A DNA stretch of 64,000 nt from Luzula sylvatica. Taxonomy: Eukaryota > Streptophyta > Magnoliopsida > Poales > Juncaceae. Location: NCBI GenBank assembly GCA_946800325.1, contig OX326960.1:58178855-58242854 (forward strand). The letters run 5' to 3'. This document shows positions 1 through 9,998 of this stretch, piece after piece (the stretch's first letter is position 1; every line of letters starts with the position of its first letter). Under the pieces are notes generated by a model, which saw only the letters and a program-made list of their open reading frames with translations, ran no database searches and was not told the DNA's origin. The position numbers and the translations under genes were made by a program.

Positions 1-994
1 GGAAATTTGGACAAAGGTTTGCAGAAAATAGCGTTGTAACGGACCAAGGTTGCGTTGCAACGGACATGTTTATGGCAATTTTGGCCAAACTCCGGAATAA
101 ATAGCGTTGTAACGGACTGGTATTCCGTTGTAACGGAGTGCCAAGTAAACTGGATGTCCGTTGCAACGGACTATGTTGCGTGGCAACGGACTGGTTTCTG
201 GTTGCTGATTTTGTTTTCGTGATAACTTAGGCTACACAACTTGGAATTTTGAGTTCTTTATATCGATTTGATCGGCATCAATCATACTAGCATATAATTA
301 GATAATTATTTAGAATAATTAGACTCCCAAACAAATACATATGCATTTATGAAAATCTTGTGATAGTGATATAATTGGATTATGTCACGGATTTAGAAAC
401 GTGCAATGGCATGATCCCTCATAATATTTAAGTCATGGAAATGCCTTCCATATTCACAACCACTATGATCAGTAATACGTCTCACATGGGTTAAGGCCAA
501 AGCCGACATGGGTTATTGTAGTCATCGACGGGGTGGCAAGCGTTAAATAGGGACTAATAAGGGTTAAGGCCAAAGCCGACTTATTAGTAGTTTATTTGAA
601 CGATACGATGAGTATGGTTGTGACTTAACCGTTCTAGCCAGTAAGGGTTGAGGCCAAAGCCGACTTGATTGGAAGTTCGGGGCATAGATAGGATGCACAC
701 ACGGAACTGGGATTGTATTGGATACGATCCATCACCGAAATCCTATAAAGGTTCAAGAGTCGCATTGGATGTGATTGGATATAATCCTACCTAAATAGCG
801 AGATCCCATTCGTCTGCCAAAGCAACTTGTGGGAGGATCGTAAAATATGGGTCTTGAGTGTTATGGACTTGGAGTCCCGTATCGGTATGAGGGTTATCGA
901 TTCGATAAAATAACACTATCATATAATCATCATATAAGCCCTATAAGATAAGTACGCAACGTTAGTAATCAATCTTTTATTTCATTTGTAGAAT
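1..994 (+). promoter_or_regulatory. Untranslated leader of copia A: palindrome array and hairpins
   Basis: This lies between the (unseen) primer-binding site and gag. Positions 1-200 are the tail of an array of short palindromes of the type TCCGTTRYAACGGA, also seen in element B. Positions 480-690 hold three copies of a GGCCAAAGCC-type loop; the clearest is a 9-bp perfect stem, ACTAATAAG at 553-561 paired with CTTATTAGT at 580-588. A fourth related structure closes with GATCC near 802 and GGATC near 835. No coding sequence is seen. Equivalent structures are present in the leaders of B and C. Confidence 0.75.
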
Positions 995-3900
995 ATGTCT
1001 TCTAGTAACACCAACACCATGTCGATTAGATCGACTTTAGAAAAGGATAAGCTAGTGGGTCGGAACTACTTTGACTGGCACCGAAACCTGAGAATAGTTC
1101 TCAGGCAAGAGGGCAAGAGTCACGTATTGGATACGGAACTAGTGGAACCGGGCCCCGATGCTACGGCCGAAGAAAAGGCCGCGTTTGAGAAACTTAAGAA
1201 GGACTCAAATGATGTTACGTGCCTCATGTTGGCATGTATGGACGCTAGTCTTCAAAAGCAGTTTGAGGACTCGGATGCGCACATCATAGACGTTGTGCTC
1301 AAGGAAATGTTCCAAGAGCAGGAGCGTATTGAACGGTTCAGTACGCTCAAAGAGTTGGTAAACTGCAAGATGCCTTCGGGGTCTTCGGTTAGCTCTCACG
1401 TTTTGAAGGTGCAAGCTCTCATAGACCGTCTTGAGAAGCTAGGAGAGAAATTGTCGAAGATTATGCAACAAGATTTGATCTTGTGTGCACTTCCTCCAAT
1501 GTTTTCTCCGTTCGTGACTAACTATCACATGCATTCGATGGATAAGACGATCTCTGAGCTTCACGGAATGCTCAAGAATTTTGAATCGGAGACGTTAAAG
1601 TCGTCCGGAGAGAACAGGGCAAGAGTTGCCGGAAATGTTCTCACAATTCAGAATAAGGATCGTAAGAGATCAAAGTCCAAGGGCGGTTCGGCTAAGAAAC
1701 GTTCGAAGCCGAATAAAAGGGGAAAGGAGAAATCCAAGGATGGGACGTGCTTTCATTGTCACAAGGCTGGACATTGGAAGCGCGATTGCAAGTCTTACCT
1801 CGAGGAGGTGAAGAAGGGCAAGGCGGTTTCAGCGACCGGCCTCTCAGGTAGTAACGTTATTGAAGTTAATATTTCAACTATGACTAATTGGGTATTGGAT
1901 ACCGGTTGTGGGACTCATATTTGTCGAAATATGCAGGTTCTTCAAAATAGTCGAAGGTTGGAAAAGGGTGAAGTCGATCTACGCGTCGGGAATGGAGCAA
2001 GAGTTGCTGCGTTTGCCGTAGGAGTAGTTAATTTGACTTTACCTAGTGGACTTATTTTAGTACTAAATAATTGTTATTATGTACCGACATTATGTAAGAA
2101 CATAATAAGTGTGTCGAAACTGGCCAATGATGGCTATGAATTCGTTATTAGGAATAATGAGTTTTCGATATGTAAGGATTCTATTATCTATGGAAATGTT
2201 CTGTTAGAAAATGGTCTTTATGTGTTGGATTTCGATCACGGAAATAATAAGTCTATATATAACGTTAATGCAAAAAGGATTAAATCTAAAGTTGATAATC
2301 GGACTTTCTTTTGGCATTGTCGTCTCGGTCATGTGAATGAGAAACGCATTGCTAGACTCCATAAAGATGGAATGCTAGACTCATTTGAATTGGATTCATT
2401 TGGGAATTGCGAATCTTGTTTACTTGGCAAGATGACTAAGGCGCCGTTCTCCAAGGTCGGAGAGCGGTCCAACGATCTATTGGAACTCATACATTCCGAT
2501 GTGTGTGGACCGATGAGCATCGAGGCAAGAGGAGGCTATCGATACTTTGTTACGTTTACGGACGATCATAGTAGATATGGATATATTTATTTGATGCGTA
2601 CGAAAGCGGAGACCTTTGAAAAGTTCAAAGAGTTTCAAAACGAAGTTGAAAATCAGCTTGGCAAGAAAATTAAAGCCATTCGATCGGATCGAGGTGGCGA
2701 ATATTTGAGCTATGAGTTTGAAGATCATCTAAAAGATTGTGGAATAGTTCCACAATGGACTCCGGCAGGAACGCCACAATGGAATGGCGTGTCCGAGAGG
2801 AGGAATCGAACCTTGTTGGACATGGTTCGATCCATGATGAGTCAAACTTCCCTTCCAAAATCGTTTTGGGGATATACCCTAGAGACAGCGGCTTACTTAT
2901 TAAACCGCATACCTTCTAAATCGGTACCTAAGACGCCATATGAGATATGGACCGGAAAAGTTCCGAAATTGTCTTACGTTAAGATTTGGGGATGTGAAGC
3001 TTATGTCCGCAGATTAATCGCGGATAAACTCGATCCCAAATCTGAAAAATGTTTATTTGTTGGTTATCCCAAGGAAACAAAGGGCTATTATTTCTATCAT
3101 CCATACGAGAACAAAGTGTTTGTTGCTCGTGGAGGTACCTTCTTAGAGGAGGAATTTATATCTAAAAGAATGGATGGATATGAAATAGATCTCGAAGAAA
3201 TTCGAGAACCGCAAACAAATGTTGAACCGATGAACGTTGATCCGGTTTCCTCAAATGTTGAGGATCCGGAGTCAAGTGCACAAGGCGCAATTCGTAGATC
3301 GGGTAGGATTCGTCAAGAGCCTATACGATATGGTTTTATCGTGGGAAATGACGATGAAGTCGAATTCATAGATGATGAACCGACATCTTATCGCGAGGCT
3401 ATGAAAAGCGAGGATTCCGATAAGTGGCAAGCTGCCATGAAATCCGAAATTCAATCCATGTACGATAATCAAGTTTGGAACTTGATTGATCCACCTCCCG
3501 GGGTTAAACCAGTGGGATGTAAGTGGGTTTTCAAGAAGAAGACCGACATGGATGGGAATGTGAACACTTATAAAGCACGGCTTGTGGCGAAAGGTTTCAA
3601 ACAAATTCATGGTGTCGACTATGAAGAAACGTTTTCACCAGTAGCTATGCTTAAATCCATACGGATCTTACTTGCTATCTCTGCGTATTATGACTACGAG
3701 ATTTGGAAAATGGATGTCAAAACCGCATTCCTTAACGGGAACTTAGAAGAGGACGTGTACATGACACAACCCGAGGGTTTTGTCGATTCGAAGAGTCCGG
3801 ATAAAATGTGCAAGTTGCAACGATCCATTTATGGATTGAAGCAAGCTTCTCGGAGTTGGAACATACGTTTCGATGAAGTTATACGAGAATATAATTTCGT

Positions 3901-4966
3901 GAAAAACGTAGAAGAACCTTGTGTATACAAGAAGGTTAGTGGGAGCCGCGTAGTATTTCTTATACTATATGTAGACGACATCTTGATCATAGGAAACGAC
4001 ATTCCGATGCTTACGGATGTTAAGAAGTATTTAAATACTCGTTTCGCTATGAAAGATTTGGGCGAGGCCGCCTATATATTAGGCGTGAGGATTTATAGAG
4101 ATAGATCCAAGAAGTTACTCGGCTTGAGTCAAAGCACGTACATCGACAAAGTGTTGAAACGGTTTTCAATGCAAAATTCGAAGAAAGGACTTCTTCCAAT
4201 GTCGAGTGGCATATCGTATTCTAAAGCTCAATGTCCAACATCGAGCGAAGATAAGAATGCGATGAGTATGGTTCCATACGCTTCGGCGGTTGGATCAATT
4301 ATGTATGCCATGATTTGTACGCGCCCCGATGTGTCGTATGCATTGAGCGTCGTTTCGCGTTACCAATCTAATCCAGGGAATATGCATTGGATCGCGGTTA
4401 AGAACATCCTTAAGTACTTACGAAGAACTAATGATCAATTTCTAATTTATGGTGGAAAGACATCCGGGTTGGTCATCAATGGATATACCGACGCCAGTTT
4501 CCAAACATGTGTCGATGACTTTCGATCACAAAGCGGATACGTGTTTTGTCTAAATGGTGGAGCGGTAGTTTGGAAAAGTTCCAAACAACCCACGATAGCA
4601 GACTCTACAACTGAATCGGAGTATATTGCGGCTTCCGAAGCGGCAAAGGAGGCGGTTTGGATCAAGAAGTTTGTGTCGGAGCTTGGTGTAGTCCCGAGCA
4701 TCTCGGAACCTGTAGTTGTGTATTGCGACAATACGGGCGCAATAGCACAGTCCAAGGAACCGAGGGCACATCACCGCTCCAAGCACATACTCAGAAAATT
4801 TCACTTGATCCGTGAGATTTTGCAAAGGAAGGATGTGATCATTGAGAAGATTGATACTGACAGGAATGTTGCGGACCCGTTTACTAAGCCACTCTCGCAA
4901 GCTAAGCACGATTATCATGCGAAAGCTATAGGTCTGAGATACCTAGAGGAGGAAGAGAGTAGTTAG
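995..4966 (+). CDS. copia gag-pol polyprotein, intact
   Basis: A 1323-residue single-frame polyprotein that would be cleaved into capsid, protease, integrase, reverse transcriptase and RNase H. Order seen: gag with zinc knuckle CFHCHKAGHWKRDC near residue 252; protease active site LDTG near 302; pre-integrase HHCC region near 440-480; integrase core with HSDVCGP near 500, the second Asp in FTDDHSRY and Glu in NGVSERRNR near 600; reverse transcriptase from about 830 with YVDD near 992; RNase H from YTDAS near 1164 to DPFTKPL near 1300. The order integrase before reverse transcriptase defines Ty1/copia. The start follows the long leader and matches the start used by B and C. No inactivating lesion is visible. 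Functionality is an inference from the open frame only. Confidence 0.97.
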   Translation: MSSSNTNTMSIRSTLEKDKLVGRNYFDWHRNLRIVLRQEGKSHVLDTELVEPGPDATAEEKAAFEKLKKDSNDVTCLMLACMDASLQKQFEDSDAHIIDVVLKEMFQEQERIERFSTLKELVNCKMPSGSSVSSHVLKVQALIDRLEKLGEKLSKIMQQDLILCALPPMFSPFVTNYHMHSMDKTISELHGMLKNFESETLKSSGENRARVAGNVLTIQNKDRKRSKSKGGSAKKRSKPNKRGKEKSKDGTCFHCHKAGHWKRDCKSYLEEVKKGKAVSATGLSGSNVIEVNISTMTNWVLDTGCGTHICRNMQVLQNSRRLEKGEVDLRVGNGARVAAFAVGVVNLTLPSGLILVLNNCYYVPTLCKNIISVSKLANDGYEFVIRNNEFSICKDSIIYGNVLLENGLYVLDFDHGNNKSIYNVNAKRIKSKVDNRTFFWHCRLGHVNEKRIARLHKDGMLDSFELDSFGNCESCLLGKMTKAPFSKVGERSNDLLELIHSDVCGPMSIEARGGYRYFVTFTDDHSRYGYIYLMRTKAETFEKFKEFQNEVENQLGKKIKAIRSDRGGEYLSYEFEDHLKDCGIVPQWTPAGTPQWNGVSERRNRTLLDMVRSMMSQTSLPKSFWGYTLETAAYLLNRIPSKSVPKTPYEIWTGKVPKLSYVKIWGCEAYVRRLIADKLDPKSEKCLFVGYPKETKGYYFYHPYENKVFVARGGTFLEEEFISKRMDGYEIDLEEIREPQTNVEPMNVDPVSSNVEDPESSAQGAIRRSGRIRQEPIRYGFIVGNDDEVEFIDDEPTSYREAMKSEDSDKWQAAMKSEIQSMYDNQVWNLIDPPPGVKPVGCKWVFKKKTDMDGNVNTYKARLVAKGFKQIHGVDYEETFSPVAMLKSIRILLAISAYYDYEIWKMDVKTAFLNGNLEEDVYMTQPEGFVDSKSPDKMCKLQRSIYGLKQASRSWNIRFDEVIREYNFVKNVEEPCVYKKVSGSRVVFLILYVDDILIIGNDIPMLTDVKKYLNTRFAMKDLGEAAYILGVRIYRDRSKKLLGLSQSTYIDKVLKRFSMQNSKKGLLPMSSGISYSKAQCPTSSEDKNAMSMVPYASAVGSIMYAMICTRPDVSYALSVVSRYQSNPGNMHWIAVKNILKYLRRTNDQFLIYGGKTSGLVINGYTDASFQTCVDDFRSQSGYVFCLNGGAVVWKSSKQPTIADSTTESEYIAASEAAKEAVWIKKFVSELGVVPSISEPVVVYCDNTGAIAQSKEPRAHHRSKHILRKFHLIREILQRKDVIIEKIDTDRNVADPFTKPLSQAKHDYHAKAIGLRYLEEEESS

Positions 4967-5041
4967 TTATCTAAAACGATAGTTTCGTAGGACGAGATTA
5001 GTCTAATAGATTAGTAAACGTTGTATCACCCCAAACTTATC

Positions 5042-5770
5042 TTATAGTAATGCAATTTCAGAATTTAATTTGATGATGCATGGAAAGAATTCACCTTGGA
5101 GAGTTGGAGATTTATCTTCTTGCTCGGTTTCGTCGATTAGACTAAGTTGGACCACCAGTTGGAGAGTTGAGTCTACCGACTCCTTTTCTTCTTCTTCCAA
5201 GACCGTCTCGGTGCTTTCTTCGAATCCTCCCATACTTGAACTCTCGAATTTGAATTTGTATTCATCCGTGTAGTCATCGTAAATCGGGTCTCCGATTAGC
5301 TCGAATCCTTTGGCTTTTGGGAATTCGTGTTCGCGTGGGAGAGGTTCGTCTATTGGAATGAGAGAAATAGTGGACCTTAGCTCGATGCCTTCTTCGAATC
5401 CCCCCACACTTGAACTCATGCCACTTTCAATCTCTACGATCTCTTCTTTGGAATATTTTTGGCTAAAATCTTGTATCATTGCCATCATTTCCTCCATCAT
5501 TCTTTTCAATTCTTGGTATTGATCGTCGTTTTGGAATTGAAAGGGTGAATTTTGGTTTTCGATTTCGAGTTGAGATTCGTCTATGGGGTTTGGTGGAATC
5601 GTTGAGAGCAATTCACCTTCTTCTTCTCTCAAATCTTGCTCTTCTAGCTCCAATCGAGCAATTTTTTTCTCTATGAAATCTTGGTCCGACATGGATTCGG
5701 GATATCCTATTTCGATCTTCGCTAGTTGCATCCCTTCCCGAAGCGTTAAAGGTCTCTCTTGATTGTCCAT
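5042..5770 (-). CDS. Acidic ORF of nested gypsy fragment, truncated
   Basis: A 243-residue frame starting MDNQERPLTLREG, downstream of the gypsy primer site on the same strand. I do not recognise the family. It is rich in Glu and Asp, with a likely helical stretch (IARLELEEQDLREEE, residues about 33-47). A module recurs: SSSVGGFEEG and SSSMGGFEES, and PIDESQ and PIDEPL, suggesting internal duplication. Its last residues are read through the junction into copia A sequence, so the natural C-terminus is lost. Position suggests an extra 5' ORF or the gag N-terminus of a Tat-type element. The start at 5770 is preferred over the upstream in-frame Met because that one is followed by a run of Phe encoded by a poly(A/T) tract. 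Confidence 0.5.
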   Translation of the reverse strand: MDNQERPLTLREGMQLAKIEIGYPESMSDQDFIEKKIARLELEEQDLREEEGELLSTIPPNPIDESQLEIENQNSPFQFQNDDQYQELKRMMEEMMAMIQDFSQKYSKEEIVEIESGMSSSVGGFEEGIELRSTISLIPIDEPLPREHEFPKAKGFELIGDPIYDDYTDEYKFKFESSSMGGFEESTETVLEEEEKESVDSTLQLVVQLSLIDETEQEDKSPTLQGEFFPCIIKLNSEIALL

Positions 5771-7483
5771 CTTGTACCTTGCAAAAAAAAAAAAAAAAAT
5801 TCTCACAATGAGTGAAATATCAAGTTAAAATATATCAAATCGATTTCCAATAACACTCAAGATTGCAAGTATGATTTATAATTTCGACTTAAACATTGCT
5901 CCCCGGCAGCGGCGCCATTTTGATAACGGGTTTTTGGCTAACACTTAGGTTATATCGTTGAATAAAAATACCGTAAATCAAACAAGAAACATGTGAATAC
6001 TAAAGATTGTATAGACTAAGTATGTAAGGATTCGTTCCACAGGGAGCTATTGCGTCAAAATATGATTAAACTTCAGATCGTTAAAATAATTATTTCCATG
6101 TTTCCAAAATTAATGAAAATTTGTCTACAGAGAGGTCTGAATATTATGAAACTTATCCAAAAATTTCAAACAATTTGGACAACGGAATAAAAAGTTATTA
6201 ACGAATTACAATCAGGTCTCTAAAAAACAATCTCTGGAAACAGCAGGTTTTCAGTTTAAGTGACAGTTTTCAAAAATTCATATCAATTCAAATATTTCAT
6301 GAAATTCAATGATTCAAAAAGTTCCCGAAACTAGAAATCAAGATCTACGCAATGAAAGAATTGGTTTTTAGCAGATTTGGAAGGAGATCGTGAAAATTGA
6401 CAAGTTTAGAACAAAAGAAAATATTTAAAGAAAGCAAAAGAACTCAATTCAATCTCAAGTTTATTAATCAACACAAGAATTTATTAAAAGAATCACAACC
6501 AAAAACTGAAATAAAAGAAAGAAACCACCTAATCAAGCCCTAGAACGCCTAGTGACTTGTGTCGATGCCTTCCCGTCGATCCGGTTGAACGCCAACTCGA
6601 GTCTCCGTTTCTTCTCACGCGGATCCTCTTCAATTCGTCGAAGAACGCCTTCCGCACGAATGACCGATCCCTTCCTTGTGTCGAGATGGAGCAAGAACGC
6701 CTTAACTCCAATTTCGTCACGTACAACCCTAGGGCGAGAACGCCTCTACCAAAGAGTTGGTCTTGAATTTCACGGTTCTTGGTTGAATCTTGTTTGTTTC
6801 TTGGAAGAGTTTGTGGAGAGAGATGGTAGAGAGCTTGCCCCCAAAGGGGAGAGAAAAGGGGGGGGCAGGAGAGATGGTTTGCCCTTGGCCTTAGGGTCTT
6901 ATTTATATGCTTCATGGTGTCTTCTGATTGGTTGAGGGAGATATGGAAGGTTTTGGGGCTGGATGAGGGAGAAATGGAAGGTTTTGGGGAGATATGGAAG
7001 GTTTTGGGGCTGGATGAGGGAGAAATGGAAGGTTTTGGGGAGCAACAAATCAACTAAGAAGGCAACAAATCAATCTAAAGAAGGCAACAAATTAGCTGGT
7101 TGGGGCTTGTGCATGGGCTGAGAGCTGGGGCTAGGCGTGGGCTGTGAATTTTGCCTGCGTGGGCTGTGAATTTTGCCTCTGCGGCCAGGCCCTGTGCGTT
7201 GCAGCAGTTTGGTGATCTTCTTCTTTTGTTTTTGCCTTTTCCGCCTCGATCCTTCACCGAATATATCGATGTGATATATCGTTTTGACTGTCTTCGGCAT
7301 GCCGGAGGCAATGGTGCTGACCAAATTCTAAAATTATTCCTCTATCTCCTGAAAATGGGCAAACAACAAATTAGTGTAGAAATATTCATGATGTTTGAAA
7401 TATGTATCATAAAAGCATAGAATATAACTTCACAAGGGCTAAAATCCCTAAATAAGATTCGTAAAACGTGTTCCATTTGCCTC
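5066..7483 (-). mobile_element. Nested Ty3/gypsy (Tat/Ogre-type) fragment: LTR, primer site, leader, partial ORF
   Basis: Copia A and copia B match up to about 5065 and again from about 7484; the sequence between is foreign. Read on the minus strand it holds an LTR-like block (about 5921-7483) ending in TTATCA, then three bases, then TGGCGCCGCTGCCGGGGAG (5899-5917), a primer-binding site of the type used by plant Tat/Ogre gypsy elements, then a leader and an acidic ORF. The other end of the element, including all of pol, is missing, so this is a truncated insertion. The LTR carries a directly repeated unit of about 53 bases at 6936-7040 (ATGGAAGGTTTTGGGG-rich). Exact ends and a target duplication could not be fixed. 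Confidence 0.7.
5899..5917 (-). other. Primer-binding site of nested gypsy element
   Basis: The minus strand reads TGGCGCCGCTGCCGGGGAG, three bases inside the LTR end. It begins with the TGG expected opposite a tRNA CCA end and resembles primer sites of plant Tat/Ogre elements. This site fixes the orientation of the fragment. Confidence 0.75.
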
Positions 7484-8518
7484 ACATCACAACTGTGTGC
7501 TGGGTTGTGTAATATGATTGTTACATGAACCTTGATTTGAACTTGTGTGGACGTCGACATGGTTGAGGACCATGTGCAGCGAAACCGTCACACTTAAAGT
7601 GTCATTTCTAAACATCCCTAGTCGCGGATCAGCTTGCTTAAGAGAGAAGCATTTATATTATTAGATAATAGACTGAACGCGTACACTAGTACGTTTGCCG
7701 AGGAGATGATTATGTTTTGCTAATCATGGGACAAAGGAGTTTGTCGAATCGGGAACGTAGATATATGTTAGGTTACATGTATTGGATATGACCGAAGCCG
7801 CGAGACCATAACATGGTTTAGTCATTATAGATGGACTTGCGACGGATGGGGTTTTAGATTCTTCATACTTGAGGGGATCATTGATTGCGTTACGTGCGTA
7901 ACACAATGCTTTGATATGATCTTACGCTCACCGTAACAGGGAGTTAAAAGGGTCATCATTGGGTATTGTCCGAAACACGGAATTCAATATGAGTCTCCAA
8001 GATAGGAATTGTTTATTCCGAAAGGAAGAGATATCTCTTAGGCGCCGCTCGATGAGTCGATTAACGAAAACCGAGGCCACGGTCAATGATATTAATGGTT
8101 AATATCGATTGAAATTTGTTAACTCAACTCGGAATCGGGGAATAAGTGTAGTTAATCAAATTATAAGGATGACTATTACCATGCCTTTTGATTAACGGAT
8201 ATCGTAAACAAGAGAACTAGTAACCGCTATTCGAGATAGGCACAATGATCACAATCATTTTTCGTTTAACATGGGTAGCTATGATGGAGTGACTAGATCC
8301 CGCTCATGAGCTTGTAGGCATTGGAAACAATCTACTGCCATCGTTAAGTCGAACCTACATGGTCACACAACGAGTCGTACTAAGTCGGGCTTGATCATAA
8401 AATCGGCACATTGGATGTGCATAGCTTGGTATTTGATACGCGAGCTATATTCTCTAAAATCGTGCGTATTGGATATGCATGAGTACCTTTTAGGTAGATC
8501 TGAAATTGAGTGGGAGAC
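7484..8518 (+). other. Non-coding 3' internal region of copia A, with polypurine tract
   Basis: About 1 kb between the gypsy insertion and the 3' LTR with no long frame. It is clearly homologous to 27706-28740 (B, inverted), 24120-24500 (E) and about 35290-36273 (C). The polypurine tract GAGTGGGAGAC is at 8508-8518, directly before the LTR. The region is conserved across subfamilies although it encodes nothing obvious. Confidence 0.8.
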
Positions 8519-9495
8519 TGAAAGAAATACAGTTTCGGATCAACCGTAAAAGTGTACACAAGGATAAACGAATGTAGTCGTACATTCGTGACCATAACTT
8601 TCAGTGGGAAAATCCAATTAGAATGGTTCAAATTGGGTTAGATAGATAATGAGATTATCTACAACCTTCATATAGAAATATATTTCATATGAACGAAGTA
8701 TAAGTGTCGTTTCTGTGAAATACCGAAAGGGTGCAACAGTATGACATACAGTTAGTAAATCAGTCATAACTTTTGCATACGAACTCCAATTGGGCTGGGC
8801 CAAATTGGGTTGTGTAGATAATAAGATTATCTACAACTTTCGTGTTGGTTGATTTTCTGTCAGAGAAATTTATCAATTTCGTCTGGACAGAATACTGAAC
8901 AGGTTCATACAGTTTTCTGTGTGAAAGGGTGTATATTGGATATACATGCCTTTTGGCTAATCCTTATCCTATTAGGTATAAATAGGATTTTCTCTCTCAT
9001 TTTCACTAAAGGATTTCATAAGTAATTCAAAGTAATATTCTGCCAAAGACACAAGAAAAAGAGCAAATTCAGATTTGATCTTATGTGAGTGAAAAGGCAC
9101 GAAGAGAGATTAATAGAGAATCGATCGAGATCAAGCAAGTGCATCGATACATCGTCTAGGCAGGTGTATCCGTGTCCGGCGTCTTCCGACTCAAGGTGGA
9201 TACGTGTGGAGGAGCAACACTTGGGGCTCTCCGTTGTGATCGAACCGAAGGATCGAAGAACGGGAACGAACGGTGAAGGACGCACGGTGTGGGACGCGCG
9301 TAAAGTCACCAACGTGACCGGAGGAATAGAAGGCAGCGATCAACCCTTCGTGTTCCATCAATTTGGAACTGGTATGGATCTATCCTTCTATTTGCATCGT
9401 ACCCTCGAAGTCATGGCGTGATCTCGGGAATCGGGGAACCGGACCGGGCCTACATATCCGCTGCGCGGGCCCGGGGCCGGGGATATTCCCCATCA
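8519..9495 (+). repeat. 3' LTR of copia A
   Basis: Starts TGAAAGAAATACAG right after the polypurine tract and ends in CCCCATCA, where related LTRs end CCCAACA. Length about 977. It matches the B LTR at 26723-27705 (inverted). The U3 part holds two copies of a unit with an imperfect palindrome AGATAATNNNATTATCT (near 8645 and 8818) followed by a CCAATT-rich stretch. The GC-rich end (9440-9480) is shared by all copia subfamilies in the window. Confidence 0.9.
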
Positions 9496-9998
9496 AAATG
9501 ATCTATCATAAAAAAAATAGACCTAGGATAGAACTTCCCGAAAATATACTTGTTGCACATCAATTAATAGTAAATCAATTATATATATATATATAGAGAT
9601 AGAAATACTAACTAGAATCCACAAAAATAATCCAAAGACCTAAATAAAATAGAAGCACGCACGGAGGGATGTTTTAACAATTTTCACACCCGACACCTAT
9701 CCCACGCGCTTCTCTTTTCTCCAGCGACTAACACTCAATCATCAACCATGCTCACCCCTTCCCCCTTCCCCCTTCCCCCTTCCCACGCGAGATCCTCCTT
9801 CCGGTGAAGTTTCCGTCGATTCACCGCCCTCGCGCTCTCCCTCCGCGAGTCACTACTAGTTGCTGGAGAGAGATCCGCGGCAGCGACTGAAGGAGAAAGA
9901 GAAACCGCCTTTGGATGCACGCGCCAGCTTCATTTCCCTCTCACGAGAGTTCTGTAGGTCTCCGGCGATCCCTCTCTTTCTCTCTCAGTTCAGAAGCA
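9496..9998. other. Flank and probable start of Helitron-like segment; 5' UTR-like sequence
   Basis: A short TA run (9579-9596) is followed by AGAATCCACAAAAATAATCC and a GGAGGGA block that also occur, diverged, at 61010-61140. From about 9690 the sequence becomes pyrimidine-rich and looks like the 5' UTR of the RAD23-like exon that follows. No clear TC 5' Helitron terminus was found, so the left boundary is open. Confidence 0.45.

Larger units (their letters stand above)
1..9495 (+). mobile_element. Ty1/copia retrotransposon A (subfamily 1), 5' end outside window
   Basis: Leader (1-994), intact gag-pol (995-4966), a long non-coding 3' internal region, polypurine tract and 3' LTR (8519-9495) lie in order on the + strand. 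The 5' LTR and primer site are left of the window; by comparison with element B the primer site should lie about 640 bases upstream. The 3' internal region is interrupted by a foreign gypsy fragment at about 5066-7483, shown by alignment with B, where the flanking sequences are almost adjacent. The gag-pol frame has no stop or frameshift, which suggests recent activity. The target duplication cannot be checked. The copia lineage was not assigned. Confidence 0.93.

Noticed and set aside
5070..5676. Plus-strand frames opposite the gypsy ORF
   Set aside because: They are shadows of the minus-strand acidic frame, which is in the right orientation to the primer site.
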